Below are positions 36,021 to 44,625 of a stretch of DNA of 64,000 nucleotides, in pieces; positions within the stretch are counted from its first letter, which is position 1, and each line of letters starts with the position of its first letter. Made by a program: the position numbers and the translations under genes. The notes under the pieces were generated by a model, which saw nothing but the letters and a program-made list of their open reading frames with translations, was not told the DNA's origin and searched no databases. Source of the DNA: Flavobacterium orientale (lineage in GTDB: Bacteria > Bacteroidota > Bacteroidia > Flavobacteriales > Flavobacteriaceae); assembly GCF_014638005.1 (NCBI RefSeq), contig NZ_BMFG01000009.1, positions 60,444 through 124,443 of the forward strand. Reading direction: 5' to 3'.

Positions 36021-36052
36021 AAAACCCTTTAAGAAAGCACTTAAAGGGTTTT
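36021..36052 (-). terminator. Terminator for the 36158-36844 gene
   Basis: A perfect 13-bp stem (AAAACCCTTTAAG / CTTAAAGGGTTTT) with a 6-nt loop, followed on the minus strand by a T-rich run. It lies 105 bases after that gene's stop; the sequence between (36053-36157) holds nothing that I recognise. Confidence 0.8.
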
Positions 36053-36157
36053 AAATATATTGATTTGTGATTTATGTGAATTGTATAGTAAAAAGTTCAT
36101 CTCTTTTCTTTCATTTTACAAAGAATTTTGATTCATTTACCTCTCATAAGATATGAA

Positions 36158-36844
36158 CTAACTTTGCCTTTTGTTAGAAATTCTATTGCCTATAGTTTTT
36201 TTCGCTCGTACAATCATTTTAATATCTGAATATAAATAAATTGCACAAATTACAATTCCAAAAAAACCACGAATCATCCCTTCTATACCATCATTAAAAA
36301 AACTCCAAACACTAATTGCTATTACAAAAAATGAAAAAGGATAAGTTAATATTCTTATGAAGATGTTTTTAAGAGACCATTCTTTTTCAGCGTCTTCATC
36401 TTCAACCTCAATATCTAAAATTTCAAATATTTCTTTCAGTTGATTATTTTTTTCATACTTGTAAACCACTCTAGATAACCAAATTATAAGAAATATAATT
36501 GTTATGAGTATCGTTAGCGATCTCAAATTAAAGTTAAAATCAGATAGATTTTCTGGAATAATTATATAAAAAATTGCGAGAAATAAAATTGCGATGAATG
36601 TTTTAGCAATCGGATTTAATTCATCTTTTATTTTTGTCAGATGATTTTTATCATTAAATGTAAAAGTGAAAATTGGGTAGAAAGTTACATTCCACATATT
36701 TTGTTTCCAAACTTTTATTTCATTTATCTTGATTTCGCCTTTTGAACTCATATCACGCGAAAAAACATTCCATAAATGGTTAAGGAAAGTGTTTTGCTTC
36801 CGTACTTCAATTAGATTTTCAACATCTTTTTTAGTTACTTCCAA
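36158..36844 (-). CDS. Membrane protein of unknown function
   Basis: A 228-aa protein with a soluble basic N-terminal region (1-70), then four predicted helices (about 85-103, 111-127, 163-185, 190-208) and a basic end. An acidic loop (DIEVEDEDAEKEW) connects the two halves. No family recognised. The reading frame is A+T-rich even for this window and rich in Ile/Phe/Lys, which may indicate acquisition, though this is weak. It follows the acyl-CoA dehydrogenase by 32 bases on the same strand. Confidence 0.65.
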   Translation of the reverse strand: MEVTKKDVENLIEVRKQNTFLNHLWNVFSRDMSSKGEIKINEIKVWKQNMWNVTFYPIFTFTFNDKNHLTKIKDELNPIAKTFIAILFLAIFYIIIPENLSDFNFNLRSLTILITIIFLIIWLSRVVYKYEKNNQLKEIFEILDIEVEDEDAEKEWSLKNIFIRILTYPFSFFVIAISVWSFFNDGIEGMIRGFFGIVICAIYLYSDIKMIVRAKKTIGNRISNKRQS

Positions 36845-36876
36845 TGTTTGTTCAAAATTACTAACAACTAATTTTT

Positions 36877-38013
36877 TTAAACCAATCCTCTCGAAATCAC
36901 AATACGTTGAATCTCTGAAGTTCCTTCATAAATTTGAGTAATTTTAGAATCCCTCATCATTCTTTCTACGTGATATTCGGCTACATAACCGTTTCCACCG
37001 TGAATTTGAACGGCTTCATTGGCTACTTCCAAAGCAATTTCGGAAGCGTATAATTTTGCCATTGCACCAGAATGAGCGATGTCTTTTCCTTCATCTTTTT
37101 CGCAAGCTGCTTTCATTACTAATAATTTTGCTGCTGTTACTTTCACATACATATCAGCCAATTTAAAAGCTATGGCTTGGTGTTTAAAGATTTCTTTTCC
37201 AAATGCTTTTCTTTCGTGTGAATATTTCAAAGCCAATTCATAAGCTCCGGTTGCAATTCCTAATGCTTGCGATGCAATTCCGATTCTTCCTCCGTTTAAT
37301 ACATTCATTGCAAACGAAAATCCGAAACCATCGGCACCAATTCTATTTTCTTTTGGCACTTTCACGTCATTAAACATTAACGAATGTGTGTCGCTTCCGC
37401 GGATACCCATTTTCTTTTCTTTTGGACCAATTTCAAATCCGGCCCACCCCTTTTCAACTATAAAAGCATTGATACCTTTGTGACCTTTTTCAACATCGGT
37501 TTGAGCGATAACTAAATAAGTTGAAGCAGTTGCTCCATTGGTTATCCAATTTTTTGTTCCATTCAAAAGATAATAATCACCTTTATCAATAGCCGTTGTT
37601 TTTTGAGAAGTGGCGTCACTTCCGGCTTCAGGTTCTGATAAACAAAAAGCACCGATTACTTCACCTTTGGCCAACGGAACCAAATATTTCATCTTTTGTT
37701 CTTCGCTACAATATTTCTCCATTCCGGCACAAACTAAGGAGTTGTTTACCGACATAATTACCGCCGCCGAAGCATCAACTTTTGCAATTTCTGTCATCGC
37801 CAAAACATAGGAAACGCTGTCTAAACCTGCTCCGCCGTATTTTGGATCAACCATCATTCCCATGAAGCCTAATTCAGCCATCATTTTCACTTGCTCGGTT
37901 GGAAATTTTGAATGTTCATCTCTTTCAATAACTCCAGGTAATAATTCTTGTTGAGCAAAATCACGAGCCGCTTGCTGAATCATTAAATGCTCTTCGGTTA
38001 GATTAAAATCCAT
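36877..38013 (-). CDS. Acyl-CoA dehydrogenase
   Basis: FAD flavoprotein carrying out the first step of beta-oxidation or branched-chain acyl-CoA breakdown. At 378 aa it has the normal three-domain layout: N-terminal helices (MDFNLTEEH...), the FAD-binding signature GAFCLSEPEAGSD, and the catalytic Glu in QIYEGTSEIQR. I start at 38013; 24 in-frame codons upstream include a -7 box (TATTTTTG, minus strand, 38062-38055). Highly similar to short-chain/butyryl-CoA types by eye; substrate not certain. Confidence 0.95.
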   Translation of the reverse strand: MDFNLTEEHLMIQQAARDFAQQELLPGVIERDEHSKFPTEQVKMMAELGFMGMMVDPKYGGAGLDSVSYVLAMTEIAKVDASAAVIMSVNNSLVCAGMEKYCSEEQKMKYLVPLAKGEVIGAFCLSEPEAGSDATSQKTTAIDKGDYYLLNGTKNWITNGATASTYLVIAQTDVEKGHKGINAFIVEKGWAGFEIGPKEKKMGIRGSDTHSLMFNDVKVPKENRIGADGFGFSFAMNVLNGGRIGIASQALGIATGAYELALKYSHERKAFGKEIFKHQAIAFKLADMYVKVTAAKLLVMKAACEKDEGKDIAHSGAMAKLYASEIALEVANEAVQIHGGNGYVAEYHVERMMRDSKITQIYEGTSEIQRIVISRGLV

Positions 38014-38106
38014 AATTAAAAAAATAGTGTTTGATTGTTTCTTAAATTTGAACGCAAAAATAGAATAATTAAGTTTAATTCTCAAACGATTTCGTAATTT
38101 TAGCCC

Positions 38107-39171
38107 ATGTTTAAAGATTCCTATCAGGTTGTTGGTGTGATGAGTGGCACTTCGCTCGACGGAATTGATTTAGCTCACCTTTATTTTACTGTAGAAAATA
38201 GAAAATGGAATTACGAAATTGCGACTTGCCAAACGATTCCTTACAGCCTGGAATGGTTGAACAAATTGAAAAATGCGGTTAATTTTTCTGAAAAAGAGTT
38301 AGAAAAAGTCAATCAAGATTACACTAGTTATTTAGGTAAAACTATTAAACAGTTTATTGAAAGCAATGGTTTAAATGAAATTGATGTGGTTTGTAGTCAT
38401 GGTCACACTATTTTGCATCAACCTCAAAATGGCATTACTTTACAAATTGGAAACTTACCTAAAATTGCAGAAATTATACATAAAAAAGTTGTCTGCGATT
38501 TTAGAGTTCAAGATGTAGAATTAGGCGGACAAGGTGCTCCGCTAGTTCCGATTGGCGATCGATTATTATTTTCTGAATATGATTTTTGTTTGAATTTAGG
38601 CGGATTTTCGAATATTTCATTTGAAGAAAACGGAAAGCGAATTGCGTTTGACATTTCTCCTGTAAATACTGTTTTGAATTTTTATGCCAATCAAATCCAA
38701 TTAGATTATGATGATAAAGGCGAAATTGCTCGTTCCGGAAAAGTAAATTCTGCTTTATTAACTGAATTAAATAACCTCGATTTTTATCAAAAAAAATATC
38801 CAAAATCACTCGGAATTGAGTTTGTAAATGCTACAATTCTACCTTTAATTGAAAATTATTCCATTTCAATTGAAGATAAATTGCACACTTTTGTGGAACA
38901 TATCGCCATGCAAATTGCTTCAGCTTTACCAAAAAAAGAAGGCAAAATTTTAATTACCGGCGGTGGAGCTTATCACATTTTTTTATTGGAAAGAATGCAA
39001 AATCATTTATCAAAAATGCATCTTATTATTCCGAATACCAAAACATTAGAATTCAAAGAAGCCTTAATTTTCGGATTACTTGGCGTGTTGAAATTACGCA
39101 ATGAAGTCAATGTGCTTTGTAGTGTAACCGGAGCAAAGAGAGATCATTCTTCAGGAAAAATTTTCAGTTAA
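38107..39171 (+). CDS. anmK: Anhydro-N-acetylmuramic acid kinase
   Basis: Phosphorylates and opens 1,6-anhydro-MurNAc to MurNAc-6-phosphate in peptidoglycan recycling. The signature GVMSGTSLDGIDLA starts the sugar-kinase fold; DFRVQDVELGGQGAPLVP carries the catalytic Asp region, and ITGGGAYHIFL the nucleotide-binding C-terminal motif. 354 aa, full length. It diverges from the acyl-CoA dehydrogenase. Confidence 0.96.
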   Translation: MFKDSYQVVGVMSGTSLDGIDLAHLYFTVENRKWNYEIATCQTIPYSLEWLNKLKNAVNFSEKELEKVNQDYTSYLGKTIKQFIESNGLNEIDVVCSHGHTILHQPQNGITLQIGNLPKIAEIIHKKVVCDFRVQDVELGGQGAPLVPIGDRLLFSEYDFCLNLGGFSNISFEENGKRIAFDISPVNTVLNFYANQIQLDYDDKGEIARSGKVNSALLTELNNLDFYQKKYPKSLGIEFVNATILPLIENYSISIEDKLHTFVEHIAMQIASALPKKEGKILITGGGAYHIFLLERMQNHLSKMHLIIPNTKTLEFKEALIFGLLGVLKLRNEVNVLCSVTGAKRDHSSGKIFS

Positions 39172-39246
39172 AAAATCCTTATTTTTTCTACTACTTATTT
39201 TTTTTGTAAATTGAACCCTCGAATTTTTCAGTTCAAAAAAGCATAA

Positions 39247-39942
39247 ATGAAAAAGATTTTATTAGTTGAAGACGAAGCCCATGTTGTATCATTTATTAAA
39301 AAAGGATTGACCGAAGAAGGTTATGAAGTTTCTGTTGCTTTAGATGGAAAAACCGGACTTTTACTTCAACAAAACAATCAATTTGACATAATCATTTTGG
39401 ACATAATGTTGCCTGAGATGAACGGTTTGGATGTTTGTAGAGAAATCCGAAAGACAGATATACAAATTCCAATTCTTTTTTTGACCGCTTTGGGAACTGC
39501 TGAAAATATTGTTTTGGGTTTAGAATCTGGAGCCGATGATTATTTGGTAAAACCTTTCAAGTTTATTGAACTTTTGGCACGGATAAAAACATTGCTTCGC
39601 AGAACAGAAAGCTATAACCCTTCACCGGAAATCCAAGAGGATTATATCTATAAAATCGACGATTTAATTTTAAACGATTATAGTAAAACAGTTACTCGTG
39701 GTGGCGAAGTAATTTCGTTAACTACAACGGAATTCAAACTACTACTCAACTTTTTACAAAACAGAAACAAAGTACTTTCTCGCGGAGAAATTTTAGACAC
39801 CGTTTGGGGAGTCAACTTTGACATGGGAACCAATGTTGTAGATGTTTATGTAAATTATCTTCGAAAGAAAATTGATTCAACCACCGAAAACAAATTGATT
39901 CACACAGTTATTGGAATGGGTTATGTTATGAAAGAAAGCTGA
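39247..39942 (+). CDS. OmpR-family response regulator
   Basis: A 231-aa response regulator. The receiver domain has the acidic pair ED at 8-9, the phospho-accepting D52 in IIILDIMLP, T in FLTALG and K in LVKPF. The C-terminal winged helix (about 130-229; SLTTTEFKLLLNFLQNRNKVLSR) binds DNA. The histidine kinase gene starts 2 bases after the stop, so they form a two-component system. Target genes are unknown; the downstream Usp-like/lipocalin-like genes are candidates. Confidence 0.95.
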   Translation: MKKILLVEDEAHVVSFIKKGLTEEGYEVSVALDGKTGLLLQQNNQFDIIILDIMLPEMNGLDVCREIRKTDIQIPILFLTALGTAENIVLGLESGADDYLVKPFKFIELLARIKTLLRRTESYNPSPEIQEDYIYKIDDLILNDYSKTVTRGGEVISLTTTEFKLLLNFLQNRNKVLSRGEILDTVWGVNFDMGTNVVDVYVNYLRKKIDSTTENKLIHTVIGMGYVMKES

Positions 39943-39944
39943 TT

Positions 39945-41318
39945 ATGAGAACACAAACCAAAACTACTTTACTTTTTCTTTTGCCATTCTTAATTGTTTT
40001 ATCCTTGTTTGGCGGATTTGTCTATTTTTCATTTTTGAATTATTCTCACAATGATTTTTTTAGATTATTGGAAATTAGAGCCATTACAGCCGGAAAAATT
40101 GAATTGGACAACAACCCTACTGCTAACATTAAAGAAATTAAAGAATTACGAGACCAATTTTTTGAAAAACTACCACAAGAAAAAGATTATTTTTTTCCGT
40201 TAGAAGAAGTAGAAAAGTTTCATGATGAAAGTGAAACTTTAGGTTTACCAATTTCTTTTTTTGAAAATGTAATTAAAAATGGCAAATCAGATTTCAAAAA
40301 AAACAATGTTTTCTACAAAGGCATAATATATAATAGTACAAAAGGCAAATACATTATTGTTGCTTCTGCAGAAAATTATTATGAATTACATCATTCAGCC
40401 TATTTAAAACGAACTTTATTCATTTCAATCATTGCCGCTTTTATTATATCGGCTCTTATTTCTTTGTACTTTTCAAAATACATATTTAAACCGCTTCGAA
40501 AAATAACAGAACGAGTAAATCAAATTAGCTCTGAAAATCTGCACTTGCGATTAGATGCGGGAAGTAAAAATGATGAGCTGAACGATTTGGCTGTTACTTT
40601 CAACACAATGCTCGATAGAATTGAAACATCTTTTGAGACACAAAACAACTTCATAAGTAATGCTTCTCACGAGTTACGAACGCCGTTAACAGCAATAATT
40701 GGTGAAGCTGATGTGATTTTATCAAAAAGCAGATCACAAGAAGAATATGAAGAAGCTATTAAAATAATGTTAGTGGAAGCTGAAAAATTAGAAAGCAAAA
40801 CCCGAGCTTTATTGTTTTTAGCACAAACCGGTTTTAATGGAAAAATTCAAAAATTTGATAAAATCCGATTAGATCAATTATTGATGGATGTTAAAGAAAC
40901 TTTAGAAAAAATCAATCAAAAAAACAAAATCTGTCTTGATATGAGTTTATTGCCTGAAAACCCAAACATGATTAAGGTAAACGGAAATGAACAATTATTG
41001 CATTTAGCATTTAGTAACATCATCAATAATGGTTGTAAATATTCAGACAACCAACCCGTGAGTGTTGCTTTGGGTGCCTCAAATAATAGTGTTTTTGTTG
41101 TTATTAAAGATACCGGAATTGGTATACCGGAATCGGAACTTAAATTTATTTATGATCCGTTTTTTAGAGCATCTAACACAAAAAGCTATGAAGGTTTCGG
41201 AATTGGTCTTCCTCTTACACGAAATATTATCAGAATGCACCTTGGCGAAATTGAAGTCAAATCAATACAAAACCAAGGAACCACAGTTCAAATTAACATT
41301 CCCATGTATAAATTTTAA
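39945..41318 (+). CDS. Sensor histidine kinase
   Basis: A 457-aa membrane kinase for the preceding regulator. Helix 1 (about 10-32) and helix 2 (about 157-179) flank a ~125-residue periplasmic sensor. HAMP linker about 180-232, phospho-accepting H242 in NASHELRTPLTAI, then the ATPase domain with N (NIINNGCKYSDN), G1 DTGIGIP and G2 GFGIGLPL boxes. The sensor region has no motif that I know. Confidence 0.94.
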   Translation: MRTQTKTTLLFLLPFLIVLSLFGGFVYFSFLNYSHNDFFRLLEIRAITAGKIELDNNPTANIKEIKELRDQFFEKLPQEKDYFFPLEEVEKFHDESETLGLPISFFENVIKNGKSDFKKNNVFYKGIIYNSTKGKYIIVASAENYYELHHSAYLKRTLFISIIAAFIISALISLYFSKYIFKPLRKITERVNQISSENLHLRLDAGSKNDELNDLAVTFNTMLDRIETSFETQNNFISNASHELRTPLTAIIGEADVILSKSRSQEEYEEAIKIMLVEAEKLESKTRALLFLAQTGFNGKIQKFDKIRLDQLLMDVKETLEKINQKNKICLDMSLLPENPNMIKVNGNEQLLHLAFSNIINNGCKYSDNQPVSVALGASNNSVFVVIKDTGIGIPESELKFIYDPFFRASNTKSYEGFGIGLPLTRNIIRMHLGEIEVKSIQNQGTTVQINIPMYKF

Positions 41319-41461
41319 CAATTTTAAAAGTTCTTTAAGATTCTCTAATCTCTTTTTAATTTCGCAATAGTTTTTTAATTGAATTCTAATTTTTGATTAA
41401 TTCAATTCTAATTTCCCACCCATAATTTTGGCACTGTAAAACTTTAAAAAATAAAAGTGCC

Positions 41462-41965
41462 ATGAAAAAAACAATTCTATTACAAACTGATTTTACCATT
41501 GAATCATTAAATGTTTTAAAAACTGCTTTAGCACAATCTAACCATGATGATAATTTTGATATCATATTATTGCATGGTGTTCACTTATCAGATTCAATTA
41601 GAGATTTATTATTTTTTTCAAAACAAAAAATTATAAATCAATTGGTTTCTGAAGAGTTTGAACAAGCTTGTTTTGTCATTAAAAACAAATATGCTTCAAA
41701 AATAAATTCTATTAGAAAAGATATTTTTACCGGATTTACACAATCTGCTTTTAACAGCTACACTGATGCTAACCAAATTGATGCAATTTATCTTCCGGCT
41801 AACTTTCAGTGGAATTTTAACAAACAAAAAAGCTTTGATTTGATTCCTTTTATGAATAAAAGCAAACTTCCTATTCAACAAATTGGTTGGCAAACAGCTA
41901 CCAATATTCCTGAAAAAGGAAAAGTGGCAGAATTATTCTTTAACGGAGTTCCGTCGCACTCTTAA
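41462..41965 (+). CDS. UspA-like protein (divergent)
   Basis: A 167-aa cytoplasmic protein with a Usp/Rossmann-like outline: it begins KKTILLQTDFTIESLN, then has ILLHGVH after a helix, as in Usp strand 2. The ATP-binding GxxGxxxxxxxxxGS motif is not visible, so it would belong to the non-binding class if Usp at all. It is 143 bases after the kinase stop. Function unknown. Confidence 0.6.
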   Translation: MKKTILLQTDFTIESLNVLKTALAQSNHDDNFDIILLHGVHLSDSIRDLLFFSKQKIINQLVSEEFEQACFVIKNKYASKINSIRKDIFTGFTQSAFNSYTDANQIDAIYLPANFQWNFNKQKSFDLIPFMNKSKLPIQQIGWQTATNIPEKGKVAELFFNGVPSHS

Positions 41966-41985
41966 ACAATGTAAAACCAAAAGCT

Positions 41986-42438
41986 ATGAAAATTGCTACC
42001 ACATATACACTTGTATTTGTTGTTATTGTAGCAACAATTATTACAACTATATCACTCTCCCAAAGTCCTGAAAAAAAGATAGTAGGACAATGGAATGAAC
42101 TATCATGGGAATATGAACGAGTAGATATGGTTAATGATACAAACAACAAAGAAATTACAGACGATGTAAAAAAAATAATTGGTCAACACTTACTTATTCA
42201 TGAAGCTGAAACTTGGAAGTTTTTATCCAATGGAAAATTAGTGTTGAAGGCAGGAGAAAACGAACGATTGGTTGATTGGAAAATTAAAGGTCGTGGTCAC
42301 ATTCTTCAACTAAAATATGATAACGATGTTGTTGAAAATTATAATTTAACAGAATTGAACAACAATGTAATGGTCTTGAATTTTGATTCTGAAATTCAAG
42401 CTCGAGGAATTGCAAAACTAACATTTGAAAAATCATAA
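41986..42438 (+). CDS. Lipocalin-like exported protein
   Basis: A 150-aa protein with an N-terminal hydrophobic helix (residues 5-22), either an anchor or an uncleaved signal, then a beta-rich domain opening with KKIVGQWNELSWEYE, a common start of DUF4923/lipocalin-like folds. The rest alternates strands (WKFLSNGKLVLK, LQLKYDNDVVENY). Ligand unknown. It starts 20 bases after the Usp-like gene and ends 3 bases before the DUF1275 gene. Confidence 0.65.
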   Translation: MKIATTYTLVFVVIVATIITTISLSQSPEKKIVGQWNELSWEYERVDMVNDTNNKEITDDVKKIIGQHLLIHEAETWKFLSNGKLVLKAGENERLVDWKIKGRGHILQLKYDNDVVENYNLTELNNNVMVLNFDSEIQARGIAKLTFEKS

Positions 42439-42441
42439 TCT

Positions 42442-43272
42442 ATGCTGAGAAAATTTAGTAATAGTAGAACTTTAGAAGATAATATAAAACTTGGAGTACT
42501 AACCGCATTTTCCGGCGGGATGGTAAATGTTGCCTCGTTACTGATTTTCTTTTCGTTTTCGTCAAATGTTACAGGTCATTATGCCATTCTGGCTTCTGAA
42601 ATAGTAAAAGGAAATCTTTACCAAACCGGAGTTGTTTTTGCTTGGATTTTCTTGTTCTTTTTTGGAAGTTTTTTATCCAACTTAATTGTAATTCATTTAA
42701 GTAAACTAAATACTTATTTGGCTCATTCGATTCCACTTATATTAGAAATTATCTGTTTAATGACTGTTGGAATTTATGGTCAGTTCTTCTACTTAGAAAC
42801 CTTACTTGAAACAGAAATTATGTTGGGGATAATGCTTTTTGCCATGGGTTTACAAAACGGATTAACTGCAAGTATTTCAAATTTTGCAGTTAAAACAACC
42901 CATTTAACGGGAACAACGACCGATTTAGGGATATTATTTTCAATGTTTACTAAAAAAGAATACAGAGAAAATGAAGAACTAAGAGGAAAAGCAAAATTGT
43001 TGAGTTCTATTGCAATTTCCTATTTATTCGGAGCTATTATTTCAGGTTTATTATATTTCAATACTGGGTTTCAAGTATTCTATATTGTAAGCATATTTTT
43101 AACTATTGTAATTTCCTATGATTTATACAAAATTAGATTTACACGATATATTATGCTAAAGAAAAGAAGCAATAGTATTCCAATAAATAATAAAAGGCCT
43201 GTAATTCATCCTTCTTTAAATATTAAATCATTTGCAGAAAGAAGAAAACAAATGAAAGAAGAAACAGTTTAA
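42442..43272 (+). CDS. DUF1275 (YoaK-like) membrane protein
   Basis: A 276-aa integral membrane protein with about six helices. The GGMVNVASLLIFFSFSSNVTGHYA segment and AMGLQNGLTASIS match the DUF1275/YoaK family, in which the T-G-(N/H) turn recurs. Function is undefined. It closes the run that starts with the two-component system; a good terminator follows at 43276. Confidence 0.82.
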   Translation: MLRKFSNSRTLEDNIKLGVLTAFSGGMVNVASLLIFFSFSSNVTGHYAILASEIVKGNLYQTGVVFAWIFLFFFGSFLSNLIVIHLSKLNTYLAHSIPLILEIICLMTVGIYGQFFYLETLLETEIMLGIMLFAMGLQNGLTASISNFAVKTTHLTGTTTDLGILFSMFTKKEYRENEELRGKAKLLSSIAISYLFGAIISGLLYFNTGFQVFYIVSIFLTIVISYDLYKIRFTRYIMLKKRSNSIPINNKRPVIHPSLNIKSFAERRKQMKEETV

Positions 43273-43275
43273 ACT

Positions 43276-43301
43276 AATCCTCCTGAAAAGGGGGATTTTT
43301 T
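43276..43301 (+). terminator. Terminator after the DUF1275 gene
   Basis: AATCCTCCT pairs with AGGGGGATT (one G-T wobble) around a GAAA tetraloop, followed by a T run. It ends the 41.5-43.3 kb run. Confidence 0.85.
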
Positions 43302-43391
43302 ATGGCAAAAAACTAAATTATTTTCAATATTCAAAATGCAAATGTTTTATAAAGATTATATTTGCACTTGAAAACAAACAGACTAACTATA

Positions 43392-44618
43392 ATGAAAGAT
43401 TTACTCAAAAAATTTGAAAATAAAGAGCCGGAAATAATTTTTAATTGGAAAGATGCCGAAACAGAAGCAGAAGGATGGACAGTAATAAATTCTCTTAGAG
43501 GTGGCGCAGCAGGTGGCGGAACTAGAATGAGAAAAGGTTTAGACATGAACGAAGTACTTTCGTTAGCCAAAACAATGGAGGTGAAATTTTCAGTTTCAGG
43601 TCCTGCAATTGGTGGAGCCAAATCAGGTATTAATTTTGACCCAAACGACCCGAGAAAAAAAGGTGTTTTGCAACGTTGGTACAAAGCTGTTTCTCCATTA
43701 TTGAAAAGTTATTATGGAACTGGTGGCGATTTGAATGTTGACGAAATTCACGAAGTGATTCCAATAACAGAAGAATGTGGCGTTTGGCATCCGCAAGAAG
43801 GTGTTTTTAATGGCCATTTTAAACCAACCGAAGCAGACAAAATTAACAGAATCGGTCAATTACGACAAGGAGTAATCAAAGTAATTGAAAATCCGAAATT
43901 TTCTCCGGATGTAAACAGAAAATATACCGTTGCTGATATGATTACCGGATATGGTGTTGCAGAAGCGGTTAGACATTATTATGACATTTATGGTGGAAGC
44001 GTTGTAGGTAAAAAAGCAATTGTTCAAGGTTTTGGAAATGTTGGTTCTGCTGCGGCATTCTATTTAGCGGATATGGGTGCAAAGGTTGTTGGAATTATTG
44101 ACCGTGAAGGTGGAATCATAAATGAAAATGGTTTTTCTTTTGAGGAAATAAAAAGACATTTTTTAAATAAAGACGGTAATAAACTTGTAGCTTCAGAAAT
44201 GATTCCTTTTGAAGAAATCAATCAAAAAATATGGACGCTAGGTGCCGAAATTTTTGCACCATGTGCTGCTTCCAGATTAGTTACAAAACAACAAGTTGAC
44301 CAAATGATTGCTTCCGGATTAGAAGTAATTTCGAGTGGTGCCAATGTTCCTTTTGCTGATAAAGAAATCTTCTTTGGTTCTATCATGGAAGAAACAGACG
44401 CTAAAGTGAGCTTGATTCCAGATTTTATTGCAAACTGTGGGATGGCTCGTGTTTTTGCCTATTTTATGGAGAAAAAAGTTCAAATGACAGATGAAGCAAT
44501 ATTTTTTGATACTTCAGAAACCATAAAAAAAGCATTACACAAAACTCATACTATAAATACCTCTAAAACAAATATTAGTGCAACAGCTTTTGAAATTGCA
44601 CTACAACAATTAATCTAA
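43392..44618 (+). CDS. Glu/Leu/Phe/Val dehydrogenase family enzyme
   Basis: A 408-aa NAD(P)-dependent amino-acid dehydrogenase. The glycine-rich GGAAGGGTRMRKGL and the Lys in SGPAIGGAKSGINFD form the amino-acid site. GFGNVGSAAAFYLADMGAKVVG is the Rossmann turn. Start is MKDLLKKFE at 43392; ten earlier in-frame codons overlap a -7 box (TATATTTG, 43357-43364). Whether it acts on glutamate or on branched-chain amino acids is not decided. It is 7 bases from nhaD. Confidence 0.9.
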   Translation: MKDLLKKFENKEPEIIFNWKDAETEAEGWTVINSLRGGAAGGGTRMRKGLDMNEVLSLAKTMEVKFSVSGPAIGGAKSGINFDPNDPRKKGVLQRWYKAVSPLLKSYYGTGGDLNVDEIHEVIPITEECGVWHPQEGVFNGHFKPTEADKINRIGQLRQGVIKVIENPKFSPDVNRKYTVADMITGYGVAEAVRHYYDIYGGSVVGKKAIVQGFGNVGSAAAFYLADMGAKVVGIIDREGGIINENGFSFEEIKRHFLNKDGNKLVASEMIPFEEINQKIWTLGAEIFAPCAASRLVTKQQVDQMIASGLEVISSGANVPFADKEIFFGSIMEETDAKVSLIPDFIANCGMARVFAYFMEKKVQMTDEAIFFDTSETIKKALHKTHTINTSKTNISATAFEIALQQLI

Positions 44619-44625
44619 GTTTACA

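Noticed and set aside
43331..43684. 117-residue open frame on the minus strand, antisense to the dehydrogenase
   Set aside because: It lies inside a clear gene in the opposite strand and has no recognisable features; coding evidence favours the plus strand.
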